The notes beneath the pieces are model-generated. The model had not been told where the DNA came from and did no database searches. It saw only the letters and a list, made by a program, of their open reading frames with translations. Shown in pieces: positions 34,901 to 45,492 of a stretch of DNA of 64,000 bases. Source of the stretch: Baylisascaris procyonis (Eukaryota > Nematoda > Chromadorea > Rhabditida > Ascarididae); the NCBI GenBank assembly GCA_037389465.1, contig JAZARR010000150.1:222001-286000 (forward strand). Reading direction: 5' to 3'. Within the stretch, counting starts at the first letter, position 1. Each line of letters starts with the position of its first letter. The position numbers were made by a program, and so were the translations under genes.

Positions 34901-37900
34901 GAGAATGTGCGGCAGCGTACTCTTTGTGCTTTGACGCATTCGTTTATGGTCGCTGACGTCAAGTACACATGTATACTGATGCATTTGCGTGTGAGGTTTG
35001 CGCCATGATCGCTTATCCTATTGTAAACTTAGTGAACATAGCAAGTGTATATTCTGTGGCGCAAATGTCCGGCCATATCACAGTCATCCTGAATTGGGCC
35101 TTTCGTTCGGTTGTTGGCAACTCGCTCCCACTTCGTATGTAGGATATTATTTGCTGAATTTATGCGCGCTCATATGATTGTTAAATCGTATGAGCTTTCT
35201 AAAAATGTGTCCGCAAGAACAACTTTTGAAAGCAAACAAAGTGATGCTTAATAGCCAGTCAGTTATGCCCTTTTCGTAGCTTGCCGTGAATTTATTTTAT
35301 TTAATTAACGAAACGATTCGCATTTTTCAACACAATTTTTTTCCCAATGACGTGTTTGTGCACTTCATTTAGATGAAATGTTTGAGGTGAAATTATTGAA
35401 TCCAGTAATTAATATACTTGAATAAAATAAATTAAAGGGACTTATCATCTTTCCACTAATATTATTCTTCTCTGATAGAATGATAACAGTAGTGCAACTA
35501 AAAAACACGTGTGCTAGCGTATGTGACGATGAAGTGTTGCAACGATACACACTGCAGAATAAGGATTAGATTTGGTGGAATCTTTGCGCACGGTGTAAAA
35601 ATATCACGGATTTTGGTAATTTTTTAAAGGTTCACCTGTTTCTTTTTTGTTGCAAAAAACTTAAATTTTATGGTATTTCGAATGTCATACACAAGTTTCA
35701 ATTATATCTTCCGATCGATATTTCTTTGAAGGAGAGATCGTAAACGGTTTGCGCATTATAATATATATTAGTGTGCAAGCTGATGATAGGTAGCGAATGT
35801 GATTGCCAACGCAATGTTACAGCACATAATTGGGCAGCGAGAGAGCACCACCAATTACTGCATCAATAATATCAGTGTTTCTTGGTGAAGTGTCTGTCAT
35901 TTCTCGTTTACATTATTTATTGATTGATTAGAGTGTGATCATCAGCAGAGAGTGCTTAGAACGAGCAAAACTCATTGATCGTTTATAAGGAAGAATAATA
36001 TTTCTCGACCTAGGTCTTCTTTGCAAAAGATCAAAAATTGATTTATCAGCTTTGTTCAGGTAGTAATCGAATCTTTGATAAACAAGAAGTGTTTTGTCCT
36101 CATTCTAATTCTTTTATAAAATTTAATTCTGCCGCGATAAATAAAACGCCGTTCACTTACCTAGGATACAAAATTTTGCGCAAATTTTTTGATAAATTAC
36201 GAATGGAAAAAGAGCAAGGAGTATGGTCCCCAAAAGGAGTCACAAGGAGTCAACTCCGGAATACATTCTCGAGCTCCTCATTACTCATTATTTATTTGCA
36301 ACTTGCCGATCAATTCGTTTAGGTTGTTTTTTTTTTTCAATTTCAATTCTGTTTGCATTAGTATCGAATCCGTCAGAGTTGCCAAATGTCAACAAAGGCT
36401 GTCTATTGTTGAGGTTGAAATAGTTATTTGCGTTCATCGATCCAATTGGTAGTTTAAGCATCATCCGATGAAATCATCAGTGAATTGCAGTAGCAATAGT
36501 CATAGGTGTGTCATCGAATATTACGTGGTATGAGATACCTGGACGTTAAAATAGCTACCTGGACTTCAAAATAGTTATCTATGCTGTCGCAGACTCGTTC
36601 CTTGTCAATAGTGATGATGCTTCCAAGAACTTCGTATCGATATTCGCAATCACGTAGGCTAGTAAAGATGCATAGATCGATTTATGTGGGTAGTGGCATA
36701 GGTTAGCCTTGAAAAATGGAAGGTAGTTTACTCTTTATGCTCGTATCGCAAGAGCAATATCATATTTCGCCTTCATCTGTTAAGGTGGGTGCACTTAATG
36801 TAACGATAGCTTTCTCTTTTGAAAAAGAAAATTTTTTTTTTTCGATTAGACGCATATGTTTCTCCTACTAGTTGACCTGAGATGAAATAACCAGGATAAA
36901 GACAAAACCAGCACATAAAGTTATTGTTGAATTGGAAGGTCGGTAGCAAAAATTATTCGGTGCCCAAGGTAGATTGGGAGGTAATTGGGAAAATAGTAAA
37001 AACAGTATAAGGAACTGGCGAGCCACTCCTTCCGTCCCCTCTCTCTTCCATTTATATACTGTTAGCCACTCACCTCATTTTTTGAAGCGTGTCTAGATCG
37101 GAATACATCAGCACAACTAATTTGATAACCATTACGCACATTGCGGGCTCTGGTCTATTCAACTATGGAAAGAATTTTGTTTTATAAAATACGAAGACGT
37201 TCCACAGTGCAAAAATATCAAAAAAAAAATTTCCATGTACAAGTCAAAACAATATTCATAGTCAGAATTTTTTTATCTTTCGTTTTTATCACATTGCATA
37301 AGAAAATCATTGAAATCTTGATACTGTGTGGTGTAAATTTGTTGCTTCAAACTTTCCATTATTTAATAAAGAAGTATGTTCAAATTAAGGTGAAAAAGCG
37401 AGGTAGGAGAGGGGAAGAGCTCATATTTTCACACCTTCTTGAAGAGTAAGGAGAAGGGGAAGTAGCAGCATATGCTACCCTCTTTTTCTGCGCCAGTATG
37501 CATGGATGTTCGCCTTCACCAATTGATGTCCAGCAATTTTTGCATTTGGTTGAACTGGTTAAATAGGTGACCACTTTATATCGGCCTAAGCACAAACACA
37601 GATGCACGGGAATGGATACAGCCAATTACTTTAGCAATTGCTACTGTGATATGAATTCGAGTTAATGTAACAAAATGTGTGGAAAAAATGAATGGGGCAA
37701 ATAAATTCTCTAGATTTATTAAGATAGGTGAGGTTTATTGAAATATCCATTAAAATATTTATTTATTTGATGCCAGTGAATAGGAATTGAATAGTGTGAA
37801 TAGAATCGGCTAAGTGATAGAGGATTTTATTGAGTAATGAAATATTCAGAAATCATCGATAACGAATTATTAGATTTGAATTACTTATGATAGATGCTTA

Positions 37901-39047
37901 AAATATGAGACAGTAAATTGAGACATGTTGAAGCTTATCGAAGATGATCTGTAGTTAAAAGTGCGAATGTGGGAGTAGATATTCAAAGAAATTTTTAATG
38001 TGTAGCTTCGAACTTGTAAGTTGAATGCGCAGACGGGATTAGATTGAAATTAAGGTTCATAAATTGGCCTTCGAAGAGTTATTTACTTTCTTGATGTCCG
38101 CAGGAATTATATATGGCAAGTTATTTGCCGTTTATTCTTATTTCGTTGGATAACTAACGGGGCGATTGCCCGGGAGAAACCGTCGTAAATATGCAAATTT
38201 AGTTGGCATTACAATAAAGAAAGCAACTTGGGTCATTGAATTCTAGCTCATAATACAATTGTTGACCGTGAACATGGAGGAAATACAGAAATAGGTTTTA
38301 TCGACTTCGTTTAGTTGGCAAAGTTGTGCTACCTCAGAGCAGTCTCATTTAAAAATTCGGCATATTTTTGACATCTTGACGGATTTAATCATTCTTATTC
38401 TTCGATCGCACTGTGATTGCCTTCCTGTCCCTTGCCCACCTTCCTCTTATGAAACCTTCCTGAATTTCTTGAAGATTAATACAGGCCAGATCGATTTCTT
38501 GTATTAGTATATAGCACCGGTGCTTTTGTTGATCATTTCCTTATTTGGTCATGCACACTTAAGAACATCTTATCTTTGTTTTTTCCTTCTTCTTTGTGCA
38601 TTCCCGTGCTTATCCCTTCTGGTTTCTCCTGCTTATTTATTTACATCCTATTATTGCATCAAAAAATGAAGTCTGTTATATCTGTTAAATGAAACGCACT
38701 TTTACACTTCCTGCTGTTCCTAGCTAGAAGAAGTAAGTTCGTTGTTGACGGTATTCTCTAAATTGGTCAATTTTTTTTATTAAATGCACTTCAAGTCCAA
38801 GTAGTAATGAGCTTTCGAAACGTTAGCGCGTTTATTGGGTAAGTTTTCATTATTGAATCTAAGAAGACTTTTACTGAAGAAGGGGGATATGTTTCATTCA
38901 TTGCTGAATACGGGTAATACCTCGTTATGGATGGATTTGTCGAAGAAGAACCCATTAGATGTGGATTGGTTTCCTGTTGTGTGGATTCTATGTTTATTAG
39001 CTACTGAGAATGCACCATGTGATATATTTAGAGGGAGATGTTTTTAG
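31934..39047. other. 7.1-kb intron of the TRAPPC11-like gene
   Basis: Runs from GTTGGT to TTTTTAG. It contains the TGTC/TATC/GTAT simple repeat at 32569-32650, a TTTA run near 33940, a long G-rich tract at 34181-34222, and AT-rich filler. A 45-codon frame at about 35005-35142 and others are open by chance. No nested gene was recognised on either strand. Confidence 0.65.
32569..32650. repeat. TGTC/TATC/GTAT tetranucleotide repeat
   Basis: A mixed tetranucleotide array: TGTCTGTC and TATCTATC units, then about eight GTAT units. A sequence of similar order recurs at 45428-45492. Confidence 0.85.
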
Positions 39048-39218
39048 GTTGATGTGAGGCTTCTGTCATCAGAACGCTATGAGTGCGGCGTATCGGTGAT
39101 GGCACTTACCGCTGGACGGCTACCGTTTCCTCGATTGCAGTTGCGCAGTTCGGCTTTCGACTCGTTGCTTCTCGATGAAGTCGTCTGCCTCTCTATGCCA
39201 TCTGCCCTCTTCGTCCTT
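39048..39218 (+). CDS. TRAPPC11-like exon (near C-terminus)
   Basis: 171 nt, phase 0 both ends, acceptor TTTTTAG and donor GTTAGT. It encodes VDVRLLSSERYECGVSVMAL, then TAGRLPFPRLQLRSSAFDSL and EVVCLSMPSALFVL. The order of features (R-L-x-x, a V-x-x-L-x-A-G-x-L-P-x-P-x-L strand, then a short I/M-P-[ST]-x-[IL]-F-V) follows the vertebrate TRAPPC11 C-terminus (LMAGYQQLPSLNINL ... IPTSIFVKP). Without splicing at 39219 the frame would run on to a stop at 39306-39308, giving an alternative C-terminus. Confidence 0.82.
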
Positions 39219-39343
39219 GTTAGTTTACATCTTTATCATTCTCGCATGCACATTTTTCATTTCTGTGGTGGACGACCTGATTTTTCCTTTCATTTACCAC
39301 TCTTCTAAAGATGGGGTCCTCTAAAAGTTCTGCCCACTAAAAT

Positions 39344-39346
<3 letters not shown>

Positions 39347-39393
<47 letters not shown>
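39347..39393. repeat. (TA)n microsatellite
   Basis: 47 nt of alternating TA just after the penultimate TRAPPC11-like exon. Confidence 0.97.
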
Positions 39394-39396
<3 letters not shown>

Positions 39397-40001
39397 CGTT
39401 CGCGTTTATTTATTTATTTAAATATAAATATGGATGCATATGCATATATGTGTGCACATGTGCGTATGTATACAATGGCAGTCATTTAATTGAAAATGAT
39501 GCCTGCTCACTTTGTGTTTAAATAATGGAAGTCTCATTTTTGAAGCGTTTGCTTCTCAGGTTACAGAACCCTTACTATGCTAACATTGATCACGTTTGAA
39601 GGCACATCCATTTATGACGTTTTTTTCCTGCTCGAAAGCGTTCTTTGCTCGGTTTCTTCCTTCATTTGCTGATAAGAGCTTTCATTTACTGATAAGATCA
39701 GCATTTTAAGTGGGCATTAAATCAGCTGTTATGGTTGCATAAAAGACAGTGAATTTATCACATATAGATAGCAATATTAGTGTCAACTTTCGATTTCTTC
39801 GGCCCAATTTTCAACTTGAGCGAAAGTGAAGTGATAATTTTTTGTATGATTTATTTGATCACATTTCAGCGATGTTTTCAACCAGTTTCCTTAAAACATA
39901 TTCGAATTTTTTAGCGTTTGCGTGCTGAAGATTCTAAAATTTTTTTTCCTAAATTTCAATTATTTCCCCTAAAAAAATTCATCTACTAATACCTTAATTA
40001 G

Positions 40002-40079
40002 GACCCACGTTCTGTGCCAGTCAAGAAATCTGCTTGGCTCCAGTCATGTGAAACAAATTTATTACTTTATTGGGTATGA
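40002..40079 (+). CDS. candidate last exon of the TRAPPC11-like gene
   Basis: The acceptor AATTAG is followed in phase 0 by DPRSVPVKKSAWLQSCETNL, LLYWV and a TGA at 40077-40079. In vertebrates the protein ends about 20-30 residues after the FVKP-like motif, so a short terminal exon of this size and phase is expected. The sequence itself is not conserved enough to prove it. The alternative is read-through of the previous exon to 39308. No AATAAA was seen close downstream. Confidence 0.45.
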   Translation, partial: DPRSVPVKKSAWLQSCETNLLLYWV

Positions 40080-43000
40080 GATTCAAGTGGATATTTTGCC
40101 GAGAGAGATAGCTGTGAAGTGAGAAGAGAAAAGTTACGTAAGGTGGTACGGCTTTTGTTCATTGATTTGATGTAGTCAAGAAAAGACGTTGGTGTGACAG
40201 AGCGACCCAGTTCCAGTACATATGAGCACCGCCTACACTATGGCGATGGTTCTGCCATTTTTTCTAGCGGTCGCTTTCTTCTTCACGGGAAATTTCTCCT
40301 TGATCAGCGCATTTCCCCATATCTGAAGCTTTCAGAGCCGAAACGAGTGATCTTCGTTTCATTATGAATATTACTTTGAGTATGTCGGCGACTTACAAAG
40401 CCAGGTGCTCTGATATAAATGGCTTTCCTCTTATAGAAAGCCCGTGGAAACCACATTTGGTTCCCATGGGCAATGCGGACTACTTACTAGCAATTTGGAC
40501 AAGCTTGTATCAGAGTTTGGAAGTATTCATCTAATCTGCTTTTTGATGGCCAAGGCTGTTTTTATTCTGTCTATATCGGACAAATGGGGTATAAGATCCT
40601 TATTTTCACAACTTTCTGAAGTGATATCGAAGCTTCCGCTATCACATTGTGACAGTCAGTTTTGATCTGCCTAGAAAGCGGATCGGCGTGCGCGATTGTA
40701 TCCGTCGACAAAGTGATGTTGGTGCTTCGGCTTTGGTGATGTGAAAGGCGACCGTTTTTCTTTGAGATGAGAGGCGGACTCCCCAGGATGAATTTGTAGA
40801 GAATTTCACCTAATACTCACAAATTCCTATTAAACCGCACCTGCGGGTATTAACGGAGAATCATTTGGCGACCAATGACAAATGGTGAGATCTCTCTCAT
40901 GAATCAAATGTGCTAACCGTTAAAAACATCCTACAAGAAGGATTTGTGGGATCCAAGCATATTGGGAGAAATTCTCTATGGATCTCATCCTGGAGTGTCT
41001 GCTCTCTCATCTCAACAAAAAACGCCTTTCTTTCCTACCACTAATGTCAGAATATCAACGCCACTTTTCGACGGACACAATCTCGGGCACCGATCCGCTT
41101 TCTAGGGATATCACCAATTGCCAGAAATCAAGGCTGCAACATGAAATGAATAATCATTGCTGGAATAATAAGATATCGAAAGCTGTGAATCAAAACTCAT
41201 AGAAAGGTGCTCAATTAGGTTACCAAACTTAAATTGAGCATTTAAGCGTTGAAAACTTTTTTGTAATGCTTGATGATAATTCGAACTCAGAAAGTTTATA
41301 AATGAATCATTATAGCTGAAGATTAGCTATGGAATGCATTGTTGTGACTTGGATTTCATTAAGGGAACTGGTGGAACTTCACCTAAGTATGAAATTAATG
41401 CAAAAACTAATGGGATAAATTTCAGACGGCGTAAAACATTTCAAAGTATTATGATTTGATGTGAATAGTTTTGAAACGAATTGCCCAAATTCTTTGATAA
41501 TATTGGAAATAAATAAATACCTTTTATATGAGCGAATTTCGCGGTATGTCCTCAATAGAAACACTCATCTTGTTGGTGCATTATTTTCATCATTTTGTAG
41601 TGTAGTTCGTGGAATAAATAGGAGAAAAATGTGGTACCCGGAGTTGAACTTGCATGATGAAGCATCTTTTTTGTTGACTTGGTGGTTTAGCTCATGAATA
41701 GAAATCTTTCATCCATACTTCTTACGCTTGTTTGATTTCGTATTGTCTAACAAGCATTCTCAGAAGTTAGTGGCAATAGGTACATATTGCCTCAATCAGC
41801 TAAAAGATTCTTCACCTTGTTTTCTTATATATGAAGATTTCTAAACCTTTTATGGTCTTAACTGTTTCTGCATTTCGGCACTAAGCAGTGGTAATGTCTT
41901 ATTAGTTGAAGAGTACCATTCTTTTATGTATGAAATATTAACTATTTTCTGGTCGCTCTCTTTAACAAAGTGTTTAATACAGGTTGCTGTTAACAGTTAT
42001 TTATAAGCAAATAACCCATTTTTGTTCCAATCAGCTAAGCGTTAACGGTTGTTCATGGTAAAAAGTGTGATGATATCTTTGTTGCTCATTTGTGAATCGG
42101 AGGTTATCAAACATTTCCTTTGGGGTTGGGGGAGGGGGTCTTTATTTGATCACACTTGGACACTGACATCATCCTGCTATGCGATTAGGGAGGAAGCTGG
42201 TGGCAAGTTTCGGAGGGATTTTCTAGAACCGTGATAAACGAACATTTGAAAAAACTAACGATTTTTAGGACTGAAAAAAAGTTCTAGAGCTGAACAAAAG
42301 ATTTGTTTTATTGTGTATAATGGCTGAGAATATGACATATATGTGGCAGAGACGTTCAGATACTGAGAATTGTTGAGTGGAATTATGATATGCTACCTGT
42401 AAATGGGAGCGGAGTTCTCGAAGGAGTAATTTGATATTTCCCCTAGGTGATGATGGTTTAGTGTTGCCTGGTGAGTTCTTTAGTTTAATAGCCATATGTG
42501 CTCAAAAATCCCAATGGAGAGAGCTTACGGGAAGGCTTTGGATTGTTCAAATGGAGAGAGGGAAAGAGTCAGGGGGCTCCCATTTACGGACCGTTGGAAA
42601 AAAATGATGGGAACCAAATTTTGATGAAACTTGTTCGGCATTAAACCAATTCGGTTTAATTTTCTCATCTGAGGATGCAAGAGCTTTTCTTTGATATTTG
42701 GTTTGAGAGTTGTTGACGCATTCCAAAGTATTATTTCTCTCCGTTCATTTGCAGTCCCTTTCCCTCCATCCTCCCCCACCCCCCCTATCCCCTCGTACCT
42801 TTCTATCAAGCTATCTCCCCCTGAAATTGCTGCCAGTTCTTGTATCTTTCATGAACCTATGCCTGCTTGCATGCATTTCTACTTACATAACTAAACCATG
42901 TATTACTTGCAGCCCCAAGCGAAGAAATGATGTCATTTCGTTGCACGTCTCGAAATTGCTGATGTTTTGGGGTGTGCATTTGTCAAAGAGCGATGCCAGC

Positions 43001-43371
43001 AACCGGGCGGTGCTCCATCCGTATTAAGATTCATCTCCGTTCAGTGATTTAATTTGCCTTTGTATGGATTGATATATTTGCTCGATTTTTTTTTTTTTTT
43101 TTTGAACTCGCACTTCACTAATAAACACTATCTCCATTGAAATGATATCGATAAGCATGAGTAACTGCAGCATAGCTATGATCTCCTTCCCAAGCATTGA
43201 AGGACACAGGTAAAATGCTTGTCGTTTGATCACCTTGTAAAGCGTTTGCCATTAATCCTAGATGCTGAATGATTTTATGGACCGGTATACGAAGAATGAT
43301 TTAACGTTGTGAAGAATTTGAAGAAATGGTAGCTATTGGACAACGGCATTTGCTCCGCCCAATAAATGCAG
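40080..43371. other. non-coding stretch
   Basis: AT-rich with a G-rich tract at about 42120-42140 and a C-rich one at 42765-42795. The open frames at 40444-40665 and 40978-41202 match nothing I know and lack splice context. A T-run lies at 43087-43104. Confidence 0.4.
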
Positions 43372-43506
43372 GTCGAGAGAGCACTTTTCGCAGAGAACGT
43401 ATATCGGCGCGAGGAGCAGATAGAAAAGCATATCGAGGAAGTTCGCAAATGTTCTGCGAAAGGAGGGCGGAGAGTTGGCGAGAGGTGTATACGAATATAC
43501 GAATAG
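43372..43506 (+). CDS. candidate exon upstream of the TGF-beta pro-domain
   Basis: After AAATGCAG comes an open frame of 44 codons rich in charged residues (FAENVYRREEQIEKHIEEVR, then KCSAKGGRRVGER), ending at TAG 43504-43506. A possible donor GTGTAT follows GGCGAGAG at 43484. An alternative 82-codon frame overlaps it (43326-43574), so the reading frame is uncertain. The local GC rise continues into the TGF-beta pro-domain, so it may be that gene's 5' coding part. Confidence 0.3.
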   Translation, partial: VERALFAENVYRREEQIEKHIEEVRKCSAKGGRRVGERCIRIYE

Positions 43507-43573
43507 AACCTGTTGGTGGACTGAGACGTTGGTTGGTTGGGGTGGAGCATCGCGAAGAAATGTACCTGGGCTG

Positions 43574-44099
43574 ATGGCTAGCGGTGCTCGTTTGCGGCTT
43601 GCTGCATTGTTCATGGCTGACCGAAGCATGACGCAACAACCACACTTGTCATAGTTGTGCGAAAGCTCGAGACCAGTTCGCTAAAATTCGTCTCTAGCAA
43701 ATCAAGCGCGAGATTCTCGAGAAACTTGGTCTTGATGGACCACCTCAAGTCCGGCCGTCTGAGGGTTTTCCATCGATTCCTCGGGTGGCAAGATATTTGC
43801 GGAGTCAAGCACGACGAGATATTCACTCATCATTTTTGGCCGACGAGCCGGCTTATGCGGCCGTCGAACAGAAGAGACCAAACAGATGATCATAATTGCA
43901 GAACGTGCACCCTTACACTGCAACCAGAATTGGCTGGTTGGGCATTTTCGCTTCTCGAATGAGATCATGTCAAAATCGCTTCGTCGTGCCTTTCTCTATG
44001 TCTTTCTCAGGAAACCTTCGAATTTCCACTTCGAATCAAGAATTAGTACTGTTCAGGTGGTTGTCCGAGAGGTATTGAAGGATGGAAAAATAAGTGGAA
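43574..44099 (+). pseudogene. TGF-beta superfamily pro-domain (activin/myostatin type), broken
   Basis: Three frames together give a recognisable pro-domain. The first starts at ATG 43574 with a weak signal-like peptide (MASGARLRLAALFMA). The second (from about 43638) has CHSCAKARDQFAKIRL, an in-frame TAG at 43695-43697, then QIKREILEKLGLDGPPQVRP, matching the C-x-x-C and I-K-x-x-I-L-x-K-L-x-L-x-x-P-P signature. The third (from about 43868) has ETKQMIIIAER, a conserved Cys, FSNEIMSKSLRRAFLYVFLR and VVVREVLKDG, matching the I-I-x-x-x-E and F...A-x-L-[WY]-[VI]-[FY]-L-[RK] strands of myostatin/activin precursors. Two frame changes and a stop in about 250 bp suggest a pseudogene or base errors. 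No cysteine-knot ligand domain was found downstream. Confidence 0.7.
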
Positions 44100-45427
44100 T
44101 GTTTTTTATTCTTTCTATTTGTTCTTTTACATGTTTTCATGTACTTCATACTTTTTATGAACTAATGTGAATTTTTTGTTGTCGCATATTTTCTAGACCT
44201 GTGTGTATTATTGTGACGAGTTTTGCGCAATATCAGGCGTACTACAATTCATTCACCATTTGGAGAACTCGTGGTTGTTGATATTCACCTGACCTGTTCT
44301 ATTTGAAATTTGTTTTGTTTTTTTTTTCAAATCAGCGGTACATTTACGTAATTAGACATCATTCCTCGCAAAATGAGGTGTGGTCAGTGAGTATAGAAAA
44401 ACGTTAGATTAATGGAGGACAGTCAGGTGTACTGCTAGAAGTCAACAACGTTCGAAAAAATATTTTTAACCTGTTTTTAAAGACTTTCATTCACGTCACT
44501 TTCTGTCATCTGAAATTCTTTCTTAGTCGATCTCTCGTAATGGACGCTTAGACTAATGAAGTTGCATTTGTTTGTTTCATCAGTGACTATTGTTCCTGGC
44601 CTAGTATATGTTGAGTATTAAAATATTGAATTAAAATTAAAATATATGAAATAGCCATATTAAAGTATAACATTGGTCTTTAAATGCATAGCTGTTATCT
44701 TCTTTCTCATTGATCTTCCTTCAAAATAGTGGATGATAGCCAAAATAATACAGCAATATCTGTATTGATCGCTGTCATTGATTGCAACCGATGGCACACA
44801 GTCGTGTGAAAGATTACTGCCGTCTTTCTTGCGATTCTTATCGATATGCTTAGTCGTTAGTGTGTCTCCATTTGCGCTCATTCAATGTTTATCAGTATGA
44901 GATGTTGTGCTTCGTCTCAAATTATATAGATTAAGTTTGACTCGAAATCTCAGTTTAATTTTTCTTTGAGATGCCACAAGTAGAATTAATTGTAGTTTTT
45001 AGAAATAGCGGTCACGGCATTGCTATTAACTTGTACTTGTTTCAAGCAAATTCCTTGATATGTTTTGCCTATTAAAAATCTTCTATCGGAACTATAAAGC
45101 TATTTACTCGACGCTTATTCAATTTGTTATTTAAAAGATTGAAGTAATAGGCCGCTCGTTTGGTTTAGGCCATCGTTTGATTTGTTTAGAGGTGGTGGAA
45201 CTGCTTTACGAAAGCGGACGATAAATATTGTGTCATTTAATTGTTCATGATATTTGTATTTTAACGAGCATAACTGGTTACGTCTTTTATAATGGAAGTC
45301 CACTCACTTATTACATGATCCTGTATACGTCATGCCATCTTTTTTTTGCTGCAAATATTTCGCCTACGAGTCTAGCGAAATGACCTTTTCAGTGATTTCC
45401 TAAGCAATCGGTGTTTCAATGATTGTT

Positions 45428-45492
45428 GCGGTGTCTGTTTGTCTATCTATCTGTCTGTCCGTTTGTCGGTTGGTCGACCGGTTTGTCCGTAT
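45428..45492. repeat. TGTC/TATC simple repeat
   Basis: A degenerate TGTC/TATC array whose order (TGTCTATCTATCTGTC, then TCCGTTTGTC) nearly repeats the one at 32577-32610. Confidence 0.75.

Noticed and set aside
35005..35142. Short frame (MIAYPIVNLVNIASVYSVAQ) and an overlapping one with C-x-x-C
   Set aside because: Two frames open at once over 130 bp inside an intron; no family match and no splice context.
43275..43645. Three overlapping reverse-strand frames
   Set aside because: Opposite-strand shadows of the GC-richer region carrying the TGF-beta pro-domain.
44199..44293. Possible TGF-beta mature-domain exon (YYCDEFCAISG)
   Set aside because: Only one short cysteine pattern; the W-x-x-W-I-x-A-P motif, the CC pair and the terminal C-x-C are absent, and the frame stops quickly.
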